Source: JBBQVS01 sp964250805 (GTDB lineage: Bacteria; Chloroflexota; Ktedonobacteria; Ktedonobacterales; Ktedonobacteraceae). From it: a stretch of 64,000 nucleotides of DNA. Each line of letters begins with the position of its first letter. Positions within the stretch are counted from its first letter, which is position 1. This document shows, in pieces, positions 8,744 to 16,829 of this stretch. The notes beneath the pieces are model-generated. The model had not been told where the DNA came from. It saw nothing but the letters and a program-made list of their open reading frames with translations, and ran no database searches. The DNA is taken from positions 1-64,000 of the forward strand of contig CAXUHG010000006.1 in NCBI GenBank assembly GCA_964250805.1. The letters run 5' to 3'. Both the position numbers and the translations under genes were made by a program.

Positions 8744-9282
8744 TGCTGAGTATCTGCCCTAGCTCTGGTTATGATATCAAGAAATTTATGGAATGCAGCA
8801 CCAGCAATTTCTGGAGCGAGAGCTACGGACAGATTTACCCTATTCTCAAGCACTTAGTGGAAGCGGGATTAGCAGCTCGCCATGCTGAAAAGCAAGAGGG
8901 GAAGCCTGAGAAGTACATCTATACCCTGACCGAGCAAGGAAAAGAAGGACTGCGAGACTGGCTCTCAGAGTCGGTTGAGTATGCGGTAGAGCGCAATGAG
9001 TTGCTGCTCAAACTCTTCTTTGGTGTTCATATCCCACTTGAGAAGAATAAGGAGCATATCCACGCCTTTCAGGAGATTCAGTCGCACCTGCTCGGAAAAT
9101 ACCAAGGGATCGAGCGCGAGTTGGTGGCTGAAGTTCAAGAGAATGCGACCCTCTCGTATCGGATCATGACGGTGCGCTATGGCATTCATCGCTGTCGCGC
9201 CTTGCTGACGTGGTGTGATGAAACGTTGGCAACCTTGCACCAGCTGACCCAACAAGAGAGAGCGGCACCGCAAGAAGTGTAA
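8704..9282 (+). CDS. PadR family transcriptional regulator
   Basis: A 192-residue repressor. The N-terminal winged-helix domain (about 8-85) shows YAVMGVLSICPSSGYDIKKF, then SYGQIYPILKHLVEAGL and KYIYTLTEQGKEGLRDWL. The C-terminal region is a long helical dimerisation domain of the Vir subfamily. PadR proteins bind small phenolic or drug-like ligands. The start codon seen here follows the second copy of a 55-bp assembly duplication; the first copy (ATG 8549) is the same codon in the collapsed sequence. The palindrome at 8489-8531 lies 17 bp before the first-copy start. The downstream quinone oxidoreductase and amidohydrolase are co-directional and probably in the same regulon. Confidence 0.93.
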   Translation: MAKENTSKYAVMGVLSICPSSGYDIKKFMECSTSNFWSESYGQIYPILKHLVEAGLAARHAEKQEGKPEKYIYTLTEQGKEGLRDWLSESVEYAVERNELLLKLFFGVHIPLEKNKEHIHAFQEIQSHLLGKYQGIERELVAEVQENATLSYRIMTVRYGIHRCRALLTWCDETLATLHQLTQQERAAPQEV

Positions 9283-9362
9283 GATTCTGTTTCAGTGAAT
9301 AGGATACTAACTCTTCTGAGAGGTATCGTAGAGGTGTTCTCATTTATAAAAAGGAAGAAATC

Positions 9363-10391
9363 ATGACACATATTCACAAAGAGGAAGAACTTCAGACACA
9401 AATAGGGAAGACGGTGACAGAGATGATGCGTGCAGCTGAGTATGATCGGTATGGATCGCCGAGTGAAAGTGGGTTGCGGATAAGGACAGTTACACGTCCC
9501 CAGGCTGACCCCAGTCAGGTACTCGTGCGAGTCCATGCATCGAGCGTGAATCCGCTTGACACGACCATTCGCTCCGGTCAATTGCGCTTCCTCACAGGAA
9601 ACCAATTTCCTAAACGCACTGGGATCGACTTCGTAGGTGAGGTTGTCGAGATCAAGACGGAAACACCAGACATCAAGGTGGGCGATCTAGTCTGGGGGGA
9701 GATGCCGCTTTTGGTGAAAAGGGGATTTGTGCAAGGCTGTGCCGCCGATTTTGTCACGATCTCGCCAGATCGCATTGCATTAAGCCCCAAACGTCTCAAC
9801 GTTCTTGAGGCAGCTTCGATGGCGAGCGTTGGTGCGGTTGCCGTCATCACCTTACGAGATAAGGCCAAGTTGCTTCACGGCGAGCGTCTCCTTGTTCGCG
9901 GAGCGGCGGGCGGCGTGGGGAGCATGGCGGTTCAGGTGGGAAAATTGCTGGGTGCGCACGTGACTGCGCTCGCCTCGGCTAGGGATCTTGATTTTTTGAA
10001 GGAACTTGGGGCTGACGAGGCACTCGATTATCGAACAACTTCACCATCCTCTCTTGCACCATTTGATGTCGTACTCGATCTCGTAGGGACGGATGTGAGC
10101 AAATATCGCAGATTGTTGAGTCGTCACGGCAGAATGTTCTGCATGGCGATGAGTTCGAGGAATATTGCCTATATTCTGGCCTCAACTCTCTTCGGGTCCA
10201 AACGGGTCCAGTTCTTTAGTGCTACGCCAATGCGAGAGATCATGACTGATCTTGCCGCATACGTTGATACTGGCTCCATCCATCCGGTCGTTCATAGCAT
10301 CTATGATCTGGACAACATCGCTGAAGCACACATCTCTCTTGAAGCAGAAGGGGGCCGAGGAAAGCGGGTTGTCAAGCATACAGACAACTGA
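9363..10391 (+). CDS. NADPH-dependent quinone oxidoreductase-like MDR protein
   Basis: 342 residues of the medium-chain dehydrogenase/reductase superfamily. The GroES-like N-terminal part contains VRVHASSVNPLDTTIRSG and a GIDFVGEVVE loop. The nucleotide-binding part contains LLVRGAAGGVGSMAVQVGK. The Cys/His zinc ligands of true alcohol dehydrogenases are absent, so it is a zinc-free quinone/enone reductase. AAGGAAG precedes ATG 9363; ATG 9423 or 9426 is closer to where homologues normally begin. Placed 80 bp after padR, it is a plausible detoxification enzyme induced by the PadR ligand. Confidence 0.9.
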   Translation: MTHIHKEEELQTQIGKTVTEMMRAAEYDRYGSPSESGLRIRTVTRPQADPSQVLVRVHASSVNPLDTTIRSGQLRFLTGNQFPKRTGIDFVGEVVEIKTETPDIKVGDLVWGEMPLLVKRGFVQGCAADFVTISPDRIALSPKRLNVLEAASMASVGAVAVITLRDKAKLLHGERLLVRGAAGGVGSMAVQVGKLLGAHVTALASARDLDFLKELGADEALDYRTTSPSSLAPFDVVLDLVGTDVSKYRRLLSRHGRMFCMAMSSRNIAYILASTLFGSKRVQFFSATPMREIMTDLAAYVDTGSIHPVVHSIYDLDNIAEAHISLEAEGGRGKRVVKHTDN

Positions 10392-10588
10392 GTCATGCGG
10401 GAAACGACTGATGAACGAGGTGCGGTTTACGTCGCTCCATACACTGCTGTGTCCATGAGCGTTCGCGCCGAGCAAGACCGTTGAACGAACGATTGTGAGT
10501 GAAAGTCGGTCAATAATTCGAGGGAGCTTCTCACCAGATGAACACGTCAGTAGAGAATGGAGAGAAGCACGGAAAGAAAAGGAAACAG

Positions 10589-11581
10589 ATGAAGATTATT
10601 ACGCTTGAAGAGCATTTCCAAGTTCCTGCGATCAAGGAGGCACTGGCGAAGTTGCTTCCAGATGCCCAAGGCCCGTCTCCGTTACCATCTCCCCTCAGCA
10701 CCCAACTCGAAGATATGGGGGCTGGTCGCGTGAAAGCGATGGACACGATGGGCGTTGATGTCCAGGTTCTCTCCTACACTCCCGTAGGGCTACCAGCCAT
10801 CCCTGATACAGAGGTGGTACCGCTAACAAAGGAGATCAATGACCAGCTCACGGCGGCCATTGCCGCTCATCCCGACCGATTTATCGGCTTTGCTACCTTG
10901 CCAATGCCTGATCCAGAAGCCGCTGCTGCCGAATGTGAGCGCTGTGTGAACACCCTTGGGTTTAAAGGCGTCCTGATCAATGGGCCGACCAATGAGCGCT
11001 TTCTGGACGATCCATCGTTTCGTCCTCTTCTCGAAACGGTCGTCGCCCTTGGTGTTCCCATCTACCTGCATCCTGCCCCTCCAATCAAAGCCGTGTGGGA
11101 GAGCTACTACGCAGGCTTTGATCTGGCTGTTAGCGCAAGCTTTGCAACCTATGGGTGGGGATGGCATATGGAGACGGGTATCCACGCGCTGCGCATGATT
11201 CTGGGTGGCGTCTTTGATCGCTATCCCAGCTTGCAGCTTATTCTGGGCCATTGGGGAGAAATGATCCCGTACTACTTGGCTCGCTTTGATGAGATGCTCA
11301 CCCCAGTCACCAAACAGTTACAACGGCCTGTCGCTGACTACTTCTTGCAGCAGACATATGCCACTCCCAGCGGGATGTTTACGCTTCCCCCGTTCCAACT
11401 CACGCTCCAGATGATGGGAGCCGACCGCATCATGTACGCGGTCGATTATCCCTTTCTTGTAAGAGATCACGCCAGAACCTTTCTGGAGAATGCGCCAATT
11501 AGCCCTACCGATAAAGCAAAAATCGCACATGGTAATGCGGAAAAAGTACTCAAGCTTTCCCCAAATAGTCTGAACGGGTGA
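10589..11581 (+). CDS. Amidohydrolase family protein (ACMSD/decarboxylase-like)
   Basis: A metal-dependent TIM-barrel enzyme of the amidohydrolase 2 family, which includes 2-amino-3-carboxymuconate semialdehyde decarboxylase and gamma-resorcylate decarboxylase. About 330 residues. It starts MKIITLEEHF, where the usual His-x-His is replaced by Glu-His as in resorcylate decarboxylases. Other motifs are VPIYLHPAPP, LQLILGHWGEMIPYYL and IMYAVDYPFL (metal-binding Asp). I choose ATG 10589 because family members begin there and AAGGAAA lies just upstream; ATG 10538 would add 17 charged residues. Sitting after a PadR regulator and a quinone reductase, it suggests handling of an aromatic or phenolic acid. 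Confidence 0.88.
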   Translation: MKIITLEEHFQVPAIKEALAKLLPDAQGPSPLPSPLSTQLEDMGAGRVKAMDTMGVDVQVLSYTPVGLPAIPDTEVVPLTKEINDQLTAAIAAHPDRFIGFATLPMPDPEAAAAECERCVNTLGFKGVLINGPTNERFLDDPSFRPLLETVVALGVPIYLHPAPPIKAVWESYYAGFDLAVSASFATYGWGWHMETGIHALRMILGGVFDRYPSLQLILGHWGEMIPYYLARFDEMLTPVTKQLQRPVADYFLQQTYATPSGMFTLPPFQLTLQMMGADRIMYAVDYPFLVRDHARTFLENAPISPTDKAKIAHGNAEKVLKLSPNSLNG

Positions 11582-11662
11582 GACTGTATGATCCCGACGA
11601 GAAGATATTCTGTTGGTGGCTGTAGACCTCATGAAAGAATGGCCTGTGTTCCTCTAGGCGAG

Positions 11663-11712
11663 ATGGGGAAGGGTTCAAAAAATAACCGTCTTTTGAACTC
11701 TTCCCCATTTTT
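11663..11712 (+). terminator. Rho-independent terminator of the PadR operon
   Basis: Inverted repeat ATGGGGAAGGGTTCAAAA (11663-11680) with TTTTGAACTCTTCCCCAT (11691-11708), one mismatch, followed by TTTTTA. It also faces the end of the leftward gene at 11731. Confidence 0.8.
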
Positions 11713-11730
11713 AATAGTAAAGCAATGATA

Positions 11731-12135
11731 CTAAGACACCTCAGTATCGGTATCATATAATTCTTCGCGGCTCAGGTTGCGTTGCTCCTCCTGCTCCTCC
11801 TCCTCGACGAGGCGGTCTGCCCAGGGCAGGACTTCCAGCCGCTTCTCTGGAATAGGTTTGCCGGATACGACACTTTTACCGTATGTGCCATTCTCTATGC
11901 GCTCTAGTGCTTCCTTTACTAGCGTCAAGAGGGCGTTTTCGTTGACTTCTATGGACTGCTCCTGCTGCGTCTCTAAGAAGTCCACATTGGTCTCTTCAAA
12001 GTCTTGCGACCCTTCGCTTGCTTCTATCGGGTCTACAGGAGTTGGATGAGCCTCAGTTAATCCTGATATGTTACCCTCTAACTCCTTTTGTTTTGTCTCT
12101 AAACGTGTCTTCATTTTCTGTATATCAATAGCCAT
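11731..12135 (-). CDS. DksA/TraR-like protein lacking zinc-finger cysteines
   Basis: A 134-residue acidic protein. The N-terminal half is a coiled coil (MAIDIQKMKTRLETKQKEL) and the C-terminal half aligns with the DksA/TraR zinc finger: ALERIENGTYGKSVVSGKPI then EKRLEVLPWADRLVEEEEQ. In the family this reads GTYG-x-C-x-x-C-GKPIP ... LPWA-x-x-C-x-x-C. Here all four cysteines are replaced (SVVS and LVEE), and the protein contains no Cys at all. DksA-type proteins bind the RNA polymerase secondary channel. ATG 12135 is chosen over upstream TTG/ATG codons because AAAGGG is well spaced from it. Function without zinc is unclear. Confidence 0.85.
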   Translation of the reverse strand: MAIDIQKMKTRLETKQKELEGNISGLTEAHPTPVDPIEASEGSQDFEETNVDFLETQQEQSIEVNENALLTLVKEALERIENGTYGKSVVSGKPIPEKRLEVLPWADRLVEEEEQEEQRNLSREELYDTDTEVS

Positions 12136-12200
12136 CGTCAACATCCCTTTCAAAATAATTTGCTACTTATGTATACGTCTCTCTGCTTTATCAGGTCTCA

Positions 12201-13079
12201 TTACGAAGTGAAAACCATCTGTCCGACGCTTGTATGCGCGAGCAATTTCTGAGCATTGCGCCAAAAAAGTTTCTCCTTCACTTCGGGAGTAAAATACGTG
12301 AGTGGCTCGAAGTCCTTGAGCCAGCGTTGCGGCGTGATAAAGGGATAATCGGAGCCGAAGAGGAAACGATCCTGCATGCGCGTCGCCGCCTCACGTAACA
12401 GTATTTCGGGTATACGCTTGGGCGACCAGCCCGATAGGTCATTATGCACGTTGGTCTTATGCTGCATACTCGCAAGCATCTCTTCGTGCCAAGGCCATGA
12501 GGGGTGTGCGCCGATGATGGTGAGACGGGGAAAATCGGCTGCCAATGAGTCCAGGTAAATAGGGCGTGTGTGATCGAGCTTGATGCCCATGCCACCAGGA
12601 GTACCTGCACCTAAGCCATTGGTACCCGTGTGAAACAGGGCTGGTACCTGTAGTTCCTGAATCTTCTCCATCAGTGGGTAGAAGGTAGGATCGTTCGGAT
12701 AAAATGCCTGGATGCCTGGATGAAACTTCGCACCAGCTAAGCCTAAATCTTTGACTGCTCGCTCGATCTCTTGAATAGCCGCCTTTCCCTTATGGGGATC
12801 GACACTTGCGAAGCCGATAAACTGCTGAGGGTAGCGTCTAACAATTTCTGCGATATAGTCATTTCCTAATGGAGGTAAACCTGTTGCCGTCTCAGCATCC
12901 CACGCAAGCAACACGCCAATCATGTCGAGTTCGGCATAATCGGCGGCAATCTGCTCGATATCTTTGAGCTTGACCTCCGTGCGGAAGAAGCGTTCGGCAG
13001 CTTTGGCGTATGGTCCGAGCGTCACCTGCATAAACTCCGTTGTTGGCAGGTGGACGTGAAAATCAATGGCTCGTGGCAT
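12201..13079 (-). CDS. Amidohydrolase family protein
   Basis: A 292-residue TIM-barrel amidohydrolase 2 enzyme. The metal site begins with AIDFHVHLP (His-x-His); later markers are KFHPGIQAFYPND, ALFHTGTNGLG, TIIGAHPSWPWHEEM and FLFGSDYPFITPQRW with the metal-binding Asp. It is related to but clearly different from the enzyme at 10589-11581, which has Glu-His in the first motif. GAAGGGAC is 8 bases before the ATG. The downstream neighbour is the Cys-less DksA-like gene and the upstream one a proline iminopeptidase-like hydrolase. The substrate is probably a small carboxylated or cyclic compound. Confidence 0.88.
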   Translation of the reverse strand: MPRAIDFHVHLPTTEFMQVTLGPYAKAAERFFRTEVKLKDIEQIAADYAELDMIGVLLAWDAETATGLPPLGNDYIAEIVRRYPQQFIGFASVDPHKGKAAIQEIERAVKDLGLAGAKFHPGIQAFYPNDPTFYPLMEKIQELQVPALFHTGTNGLGAGTPGGMGIKLDHTRPIYLDSLAADFPRLTIIGAHPSWPWHEEMLASMQHKTNVHNDLSGWSPKRIPEILLREAATRMQDRFLFGSDYPFITPQRWLKDFEPLTYFTPEVKEKLFWRNAQKLLAHTSVGQMVFTS

Positions 13080-13129
13080 CGTATTGTCCCTTCAAGTTTC
13101 TGTTGTTACGTCATTGTAAAATGCTTACC

Positions 13130-14041
13130 CTAAACCTTTTGAGCTTCAACGCTCGTAAGGAATGCTTGCACGGTTTGCATGTACAGTTCTGGCTCCTCCG
13201 CATGAGCAAGATGTGAACTTTGCTCAAAGACTACCCACTGTGAGCCTGTAATGCCTTTATGCAACACCTCATTGATGACGGGTGTTGACTCGTCGTAGCG
13301 GCCTGATAGGATGAGAGTTGGAACATGAATTTCTGATAGTCGATCTGTGCGATCCCAATCTTTGATGGTGCCGACAACATGAAATTCGCTTGGACCGTTC
13401 ATTGTGTAGTACACGGGCTTGCTCAGCCTGTCGAAGCCACGTTGCACAAATTCGGGCATTGGTTTGATGCGAATAACGTGTCTATCATAAAACACCGTCA
13501 TAGCATCCTGATATTCGGTGTCGTCAGTTGTGCCGTCCGCCTCGTGTTTGAGCAAAGCAGCATTGACCTCTGGCAGTAATTGCTCACGTAGACGGTTCGC
13601 CTCGGCTATCCACACAGGGATACTCGACGTGGTGTTCGCCAGAACGAGGCTCTCTAAGCCCTGTGGTTGTGTTAGAGCGTACTCTATCGCTAGCATGCCG
13701 CCCCAGGATTGACCAAGGATATGCACATGTTCGAGTCCAAGGTCTTTCCGTACCGTTACTAGCTCTTCGACAAAGCGTGGTATTTGCCAACGTGCTGTAT
13801 CTTCGGGGAGGTCGGAGAAGCCACAGCCCAACTGATCGTAGAAAATAACGCGTCGCTCTTTCGAGGCAAGGGCATCCAGGTTTTCCAGGTAGTCATGCGG
13901 TACGCCAGGACCGCCATGTAGACAGAGCAGAGGAACAGCCTCGTGTGCCGCTCCTCCGCCAATGCTGCGATACCATACCCTATAGCCATCCTCGACAGGA
14001 ACAAAACCCTCTTGCACATTCAAATGCATATCTGTACTCAT
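13130..14041 (-). CDS. Proline iminopeptidase-family alpha/beta hydrolase
   Basis: 303 residues, peptidase family S33. CLHGGPGVPHDYL is the oxyanion region diagnostic of proline iminopeptidases. The nucleophile Ser is in HILGQSWGGMLAIEY, the acid Asp in LSGRYDESTP, and the His in SSHLAHAEEPE. A helical cap sits between the Ser and Asp. Members remove N-terminal proline or act on amides and esters of amino acids. GAGGGAG lies 13 bases before the ATG; ATG at the fifth codon is a possible alternative. It lies 38 bp after the GH3 lipoprotein gene and about 50 bp before the amidohydrolase gene, so the three could be one leftward transcript. Confidence 0.92.
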   Translation of the reverse strand: MSTDMHLNVQEGFVPVEDGYRVWYRSIGGGAAHEAVPLLCLHGGPGVPHDYLENLDALASKERRVIFYDQLGCGFSDLPEDTARWQIPRFVEELVTVRKDLGLEHVHILGQSWGGMLAIEYALTQPQGLESLVLANTTSSIPVWIAEANRLREQLLPEVNAALLKHEADGTTDDTEYQDAMTVFYDRHVIRIKPMPEFVQRGFDRLSKPVYYTMNGPSEFHVVGTIKDWDRTDRLSEIHVPTLILSGRYDESTPVINEVLHKGITGSQWVVFEQSSHLAHAEEPELYMQTVQAFLTSVEAQKV

Positions 14042-14080
14042 GGCGAAATGTACTCCCTCATCAAGTGAACCAAAACTAGT

Positions 14081-15352
14081 TTACTTGATGATACCGTACT
14101 GCACCTTCATAAGCAAGATACGTTGCACCGACTGGTTCACGCGAGCTTCTGTAAGTTGTCCCTGCTGAATGGCATCTTTGAAACCTTGTAGAGTGCTTGC
14201 CACTTGGTCTGCCGTATAAGCTCCTTCGACGATATCGTTGCCAGCGATAATTGCGAGAACAGACGCCTGTGCAAGTGACCACTTTTGCTGAATGCCACCC
14301 ATGTATAAGCCATCAGTGATTACTACACCGTTGTATCCTAACTCTTTACGCAAAACGCCATCTATAGCTTTGGGAGAGAGTTCTGCTGGTAAGTCTGGAT
14401 CGATAGCACTTGTAATCACATCAGTAGACATAATCATCGCTGGATGATTTTGCTGAATCAATGTTTTGTATGGAATGAAATCTTTGTTCTCTAGTTGCGT
14501 TATGCTCTCACTAACTGTAGGAAGGGACTTATGAGGATCAGATGCTGCGCCGAACAAGGAGCCTAAGCCGGAAAAGTGTTTGAGACAGCCAGCAATTCCA
14601 TTGTTCTGTAAACCATCAAGAAAGGCTCCGGCGTAGGTCGCAACAACTTTGGGGTCATCACTAAATTGTCTATCCTCTAGCAAATTAGAGGTTGGTCCCA
14701 CATCGACAACAGGTGCAAGGTCCACATTGATGCCTACATTTTGCATCTCTTTGGCAGTTTGTATGCCTTGATTAGATGCGAACTTCGGGTCTCCTTGAGC
14801 AGCCATTGCCGCAGCCGAAGGAGACGGACCGTAAAATGGATCACCTAGTTTATTGACCTGTCCGCCTTCTTGATCTATCGCAATCAGTAAAGGGATTTTG
14901 GCGTCATTGTTTGCCTGCACAGTGAATTGCTTAGATGCATCTGGCGTATCACTTGGGGCATGAAAATTGCCATTTACGTCCTGATATAAGTAGCCACCCA
15001 CATGCTGTTGTCCAACCATGTAGGGTAGTTCGGTGTTAGCATAGTCAGAACCAAAGAACTCTACCATGATGAGTTGTCCCAGTTTTTCGTCGAGGGTCAT
15101 ACCCTTCATGATCTGGTCTACTTTAGTCAGTTGTGTACGTAATTTTTCATCAGTGCTAATGCCGTTGCTATCCGACTTTGTGTGAGCGGGCGATGTGCTG
15201 ACATTGCTGCTATCTTTTGGTGTTGTTGTACCAGATGATGTGGAGGTGTTTGTAGCATCAGCGCAACTTGCCAGAAAAAACAGCATGCAGCAGAGCATGA
15301 GAACGAAGCGATGTGAAAAAAACATCACGGAATGTGATGGTGTATTTTGCAT
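14081..15352 (-). CDS. Glycoside hydrolase family 3 lipoprotein (NagZ-like beta-N-acetylhexosaminidase)
   Basis: A 423-residue exported lipoprotein. The signal peptide ends in the lipobox LASC (Cys about 30), followed by a Ser/Thr linker. The GH3 N-terminal barrel shows LLIAIDQEGGQVNKL, LAPVVDVG, a shortened form of the usual KHFPGHGDT (here KHFSGLGS), SDPHKSLPTV (the Asp-x-His acid/base dyad) and VVITDGLYMGG (nucleophile Asp). There is no second GH3 domain, as in NagZ. It should act outside the membrane, probably on peptidoglycan-derived or other GlcNAc glycans. The changed loop suggests altered substrate binding. It is transcribed away from the response regulator gene. Confidence 0.9.
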   Translation of the reverse strand: MQNTPSHSVMFFSHRFVLMLCCMLFFLASCADATNTSTSSGTTTPKDSSNVSTSPAHTKSDSNGISTDEKLRTQLTKVDQIMKGMTLDEKLGQLIMVEFFGSDYANTELPYMVGQQHVGGYLYQDVNGNFHAPSDTPDASKQFTVQANNDAKIPLLIAIDQEGGQVNKLGDPFYGPSPSAAAMAAQGDPKFASNQGIQTAKEMQNVGINVDLAPVVDVGPTSNLLEDRQFSDDPKVVATYAGAFLDGLQNNGIAGCLKHFSGLGSLFGAASDPHKSLPTVSESITQLENKDFIPYKTLIQQNHPAMIMSTDVITSAIDPDLPAELSPKAIDGVLRKELGYNGVVITDGLYMGGIQQKWSLAQASVLAIIAGNDIVEGAYTADQVASTLQGFKDAIQQGQLTEARVNQSVQRILLMKVQYGIIK

Positions 15353-15724
15353 AAAAAAGGCTCCAATAGCAAAATCGCGTTCTTGAAAAGACGAACAGCG
15401 ATGTATGTAATCTTATTTCAAGTAACGTCAGGCAAAGGGCAGAAGTAACGCGCTGTACTCTTTGGATGTCGTTTATGTATCGTCTCTTGTGCTTATCTCT
15501 TTATATCCTATGACTATAGGAATTTTTAGTTGCACTGTTTATCTGTTGTATTTAATAACAATGGTATGCTTTAGTATACATAACAACAAATCTAGTGAGA
15601 TAGAGGAGAGCATGCTCTGTGGCTCAATTCGATGAAATATGCTCTCTTGACGAGCAATGCTATTCCTATCTTTGAGTCTTTTCAGTTGTAAAGTACGTGC
15701 TAGTCAGTAAGAGAGGAGGGATAC
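15353..15724. other. Divergent intergenic region, no gene seen
   Basis: About 370 bp, AT-rich, between the leftward GH3 gene and the rightward response regulator. It must hold both promoters. An 8-bp inverted repeat GAGAGCAT / ATGCTCTC (15606-15613, 15639-15646) is the only structure noted. Confidence 0.4.
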
Positions 15725-16087
15725 ATGTCTATGAAAAAACGCGTATTAGTTGTTGACGATGAGGCTGATATCCAAGCGGTTATCGAGGCACTATTGGAAG
15801 CGGATACCTACGAGATAGATACTGCTGAAAATGGACAGGTTGCCCTCGACAAATTGCAGCGCGACCCTAAGCCCGATATCGTGTTACTTGACTTGATGAT
15901 GCCAGAGATGAGCGGTTATACCTTACTTAACGAACTCCATAGCCGAGGGCTTCATACTAACTTTTCCATTATCGTGATGAGTGCTGACGTGTTCACAAAA
16001 CAGCAGATGGACCGCATGGGCGTGAAAAGTTTCATTAGCAAGCCATTTGATATTAACGACTTGCAGCAGGTGATCGACACGGCATAA
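15725..16087 (+). CDS. Single-domain response regulator (CheY-like receiver)
   Basis: A 120-residue receiver domain with no output domain. The acidic pocket is VVDDEADIQ, the phospho-acceptor Asp lies in PDIVLLDLMMPEMSGY, the switch Ser in IIVMSAD, and the conserved Lys in FISKPFDINDL. It should relay phosphate from a histidine kinase that is not encoded nearby. AGAGAGGAGGG just upstream gives a strong ribosome-binding site. The following gene is a decayed lipoprotein and the next an FHA-ABC transporter; no functional link is evident. Confidence 0.93.
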   Translation: MSMKKRVLVVDDEADIQAVIEALLEADTYEIDTAENGQVALDKLQRDPKPDIVLLDLMMPEMSGYTLLNELHSRGLHTNFSIIVMSADVFTKQQMDRMGVKSFISKPFDINDLQQVIDTA

Positions 16088-16259
16088 ATATTTGATATAG
16101 AGCAACTGAAGCAAAGGAACTAATGCTTCTCCTTTTGCGTCTCCCTCAGTGACAGCGATAGCGCAACACTATACTATCTGCTATGTACTTCATAGATGCC
16201 AAAAAAGTAGCGAGTTCCAGTTCTTCCACCACGCTCATGTAGCTCAAAGGAGTTGCTCT

Positions 16260-16755
16260 ATGCCATGTCAACAACGCGCATTCATATTTGTCAAAAAACA
16301 TGTAGTATTCTCAACGCTTCTCTTTTTTACTGCATTTCTCGCCGCCTGTGGTGGTGGCTTTGATGCCTCGTCTTCATCGAGTGGAAGCACAAATGCTGCC
16401 AACATTCCTTCTGGCTCTGGCTCGGCTCCTGCCAAGACAGAGGTTCTTCGCACAGACCTTCCATGACACCTTCGCAGCCTCTCTTGGTTTCGCGCAAGGT
16501 TTGTTGACGTTCCTGGTCTGGCTCCTGGCATACAGCTTTTATATCATTCCTGTAGTAGTGCTAATCTGGCTTCTACTGCGATGGAGAAAGCGTTCGCTTA
16601 CTCCAACAAGGTCAACACCACAGCAACAACACCGACATGAGATAGTTGGTTGGGGTGAAAATGTCGTGAGAAATAGGAAACAAACGTACCATTGCGACGT
16701 GATTCCGACACCATATCTTTCTCTTTACGATGTATATACTGTAAGCATTTCATAG
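16260..16755 (+). pseudogene. Decayed DUF4349-type lipoprotein (internal deletion and frame shift)
   Basis: The first frame (16260-16466) encodes a lipoprotein signal peptide with lipobox LAAC, followed by a Gly/Ser-rich linker, then stops after 68 residues. AAAGGAG precedes the ATG. In another frame (open to 16755), about 16440-16600 encode ASLGFAQGLLTFLVWLLAYS and a second hydrophobic run ending LLLRWRKR, which is the C-terminal membrane hairpin typical of DUF4349 proteins. The large coiled-coil middle domain is missing. The simplest reading is an internal deletion that also shifted the frame. A short lipoprotein could still be made. The domain identity rests on my memory of the family's ends. 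Confidence 0.6.
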
Positions 16756-16829
16756 CAGCCTTCGGTGAAAGGATCGTTGTAAGGCATGACGAAATATACT
16801 GCAAACTTTTAGAAGGACTAGATATATTC

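Noticed and set aside
8407..9282. A 291-residue version of the PadR protein spanning the N run
   Set aside because: It starts before the operator and reads through promoter sequence and Ns; an artefact of the gap.
16692..16829. 46-residue N-terminal extension of the FHA-ABC protein
   Set aside because: No homology to FHA proteins and it overlaps the decayed gene; ATG 16830 has AAGGA upstream.
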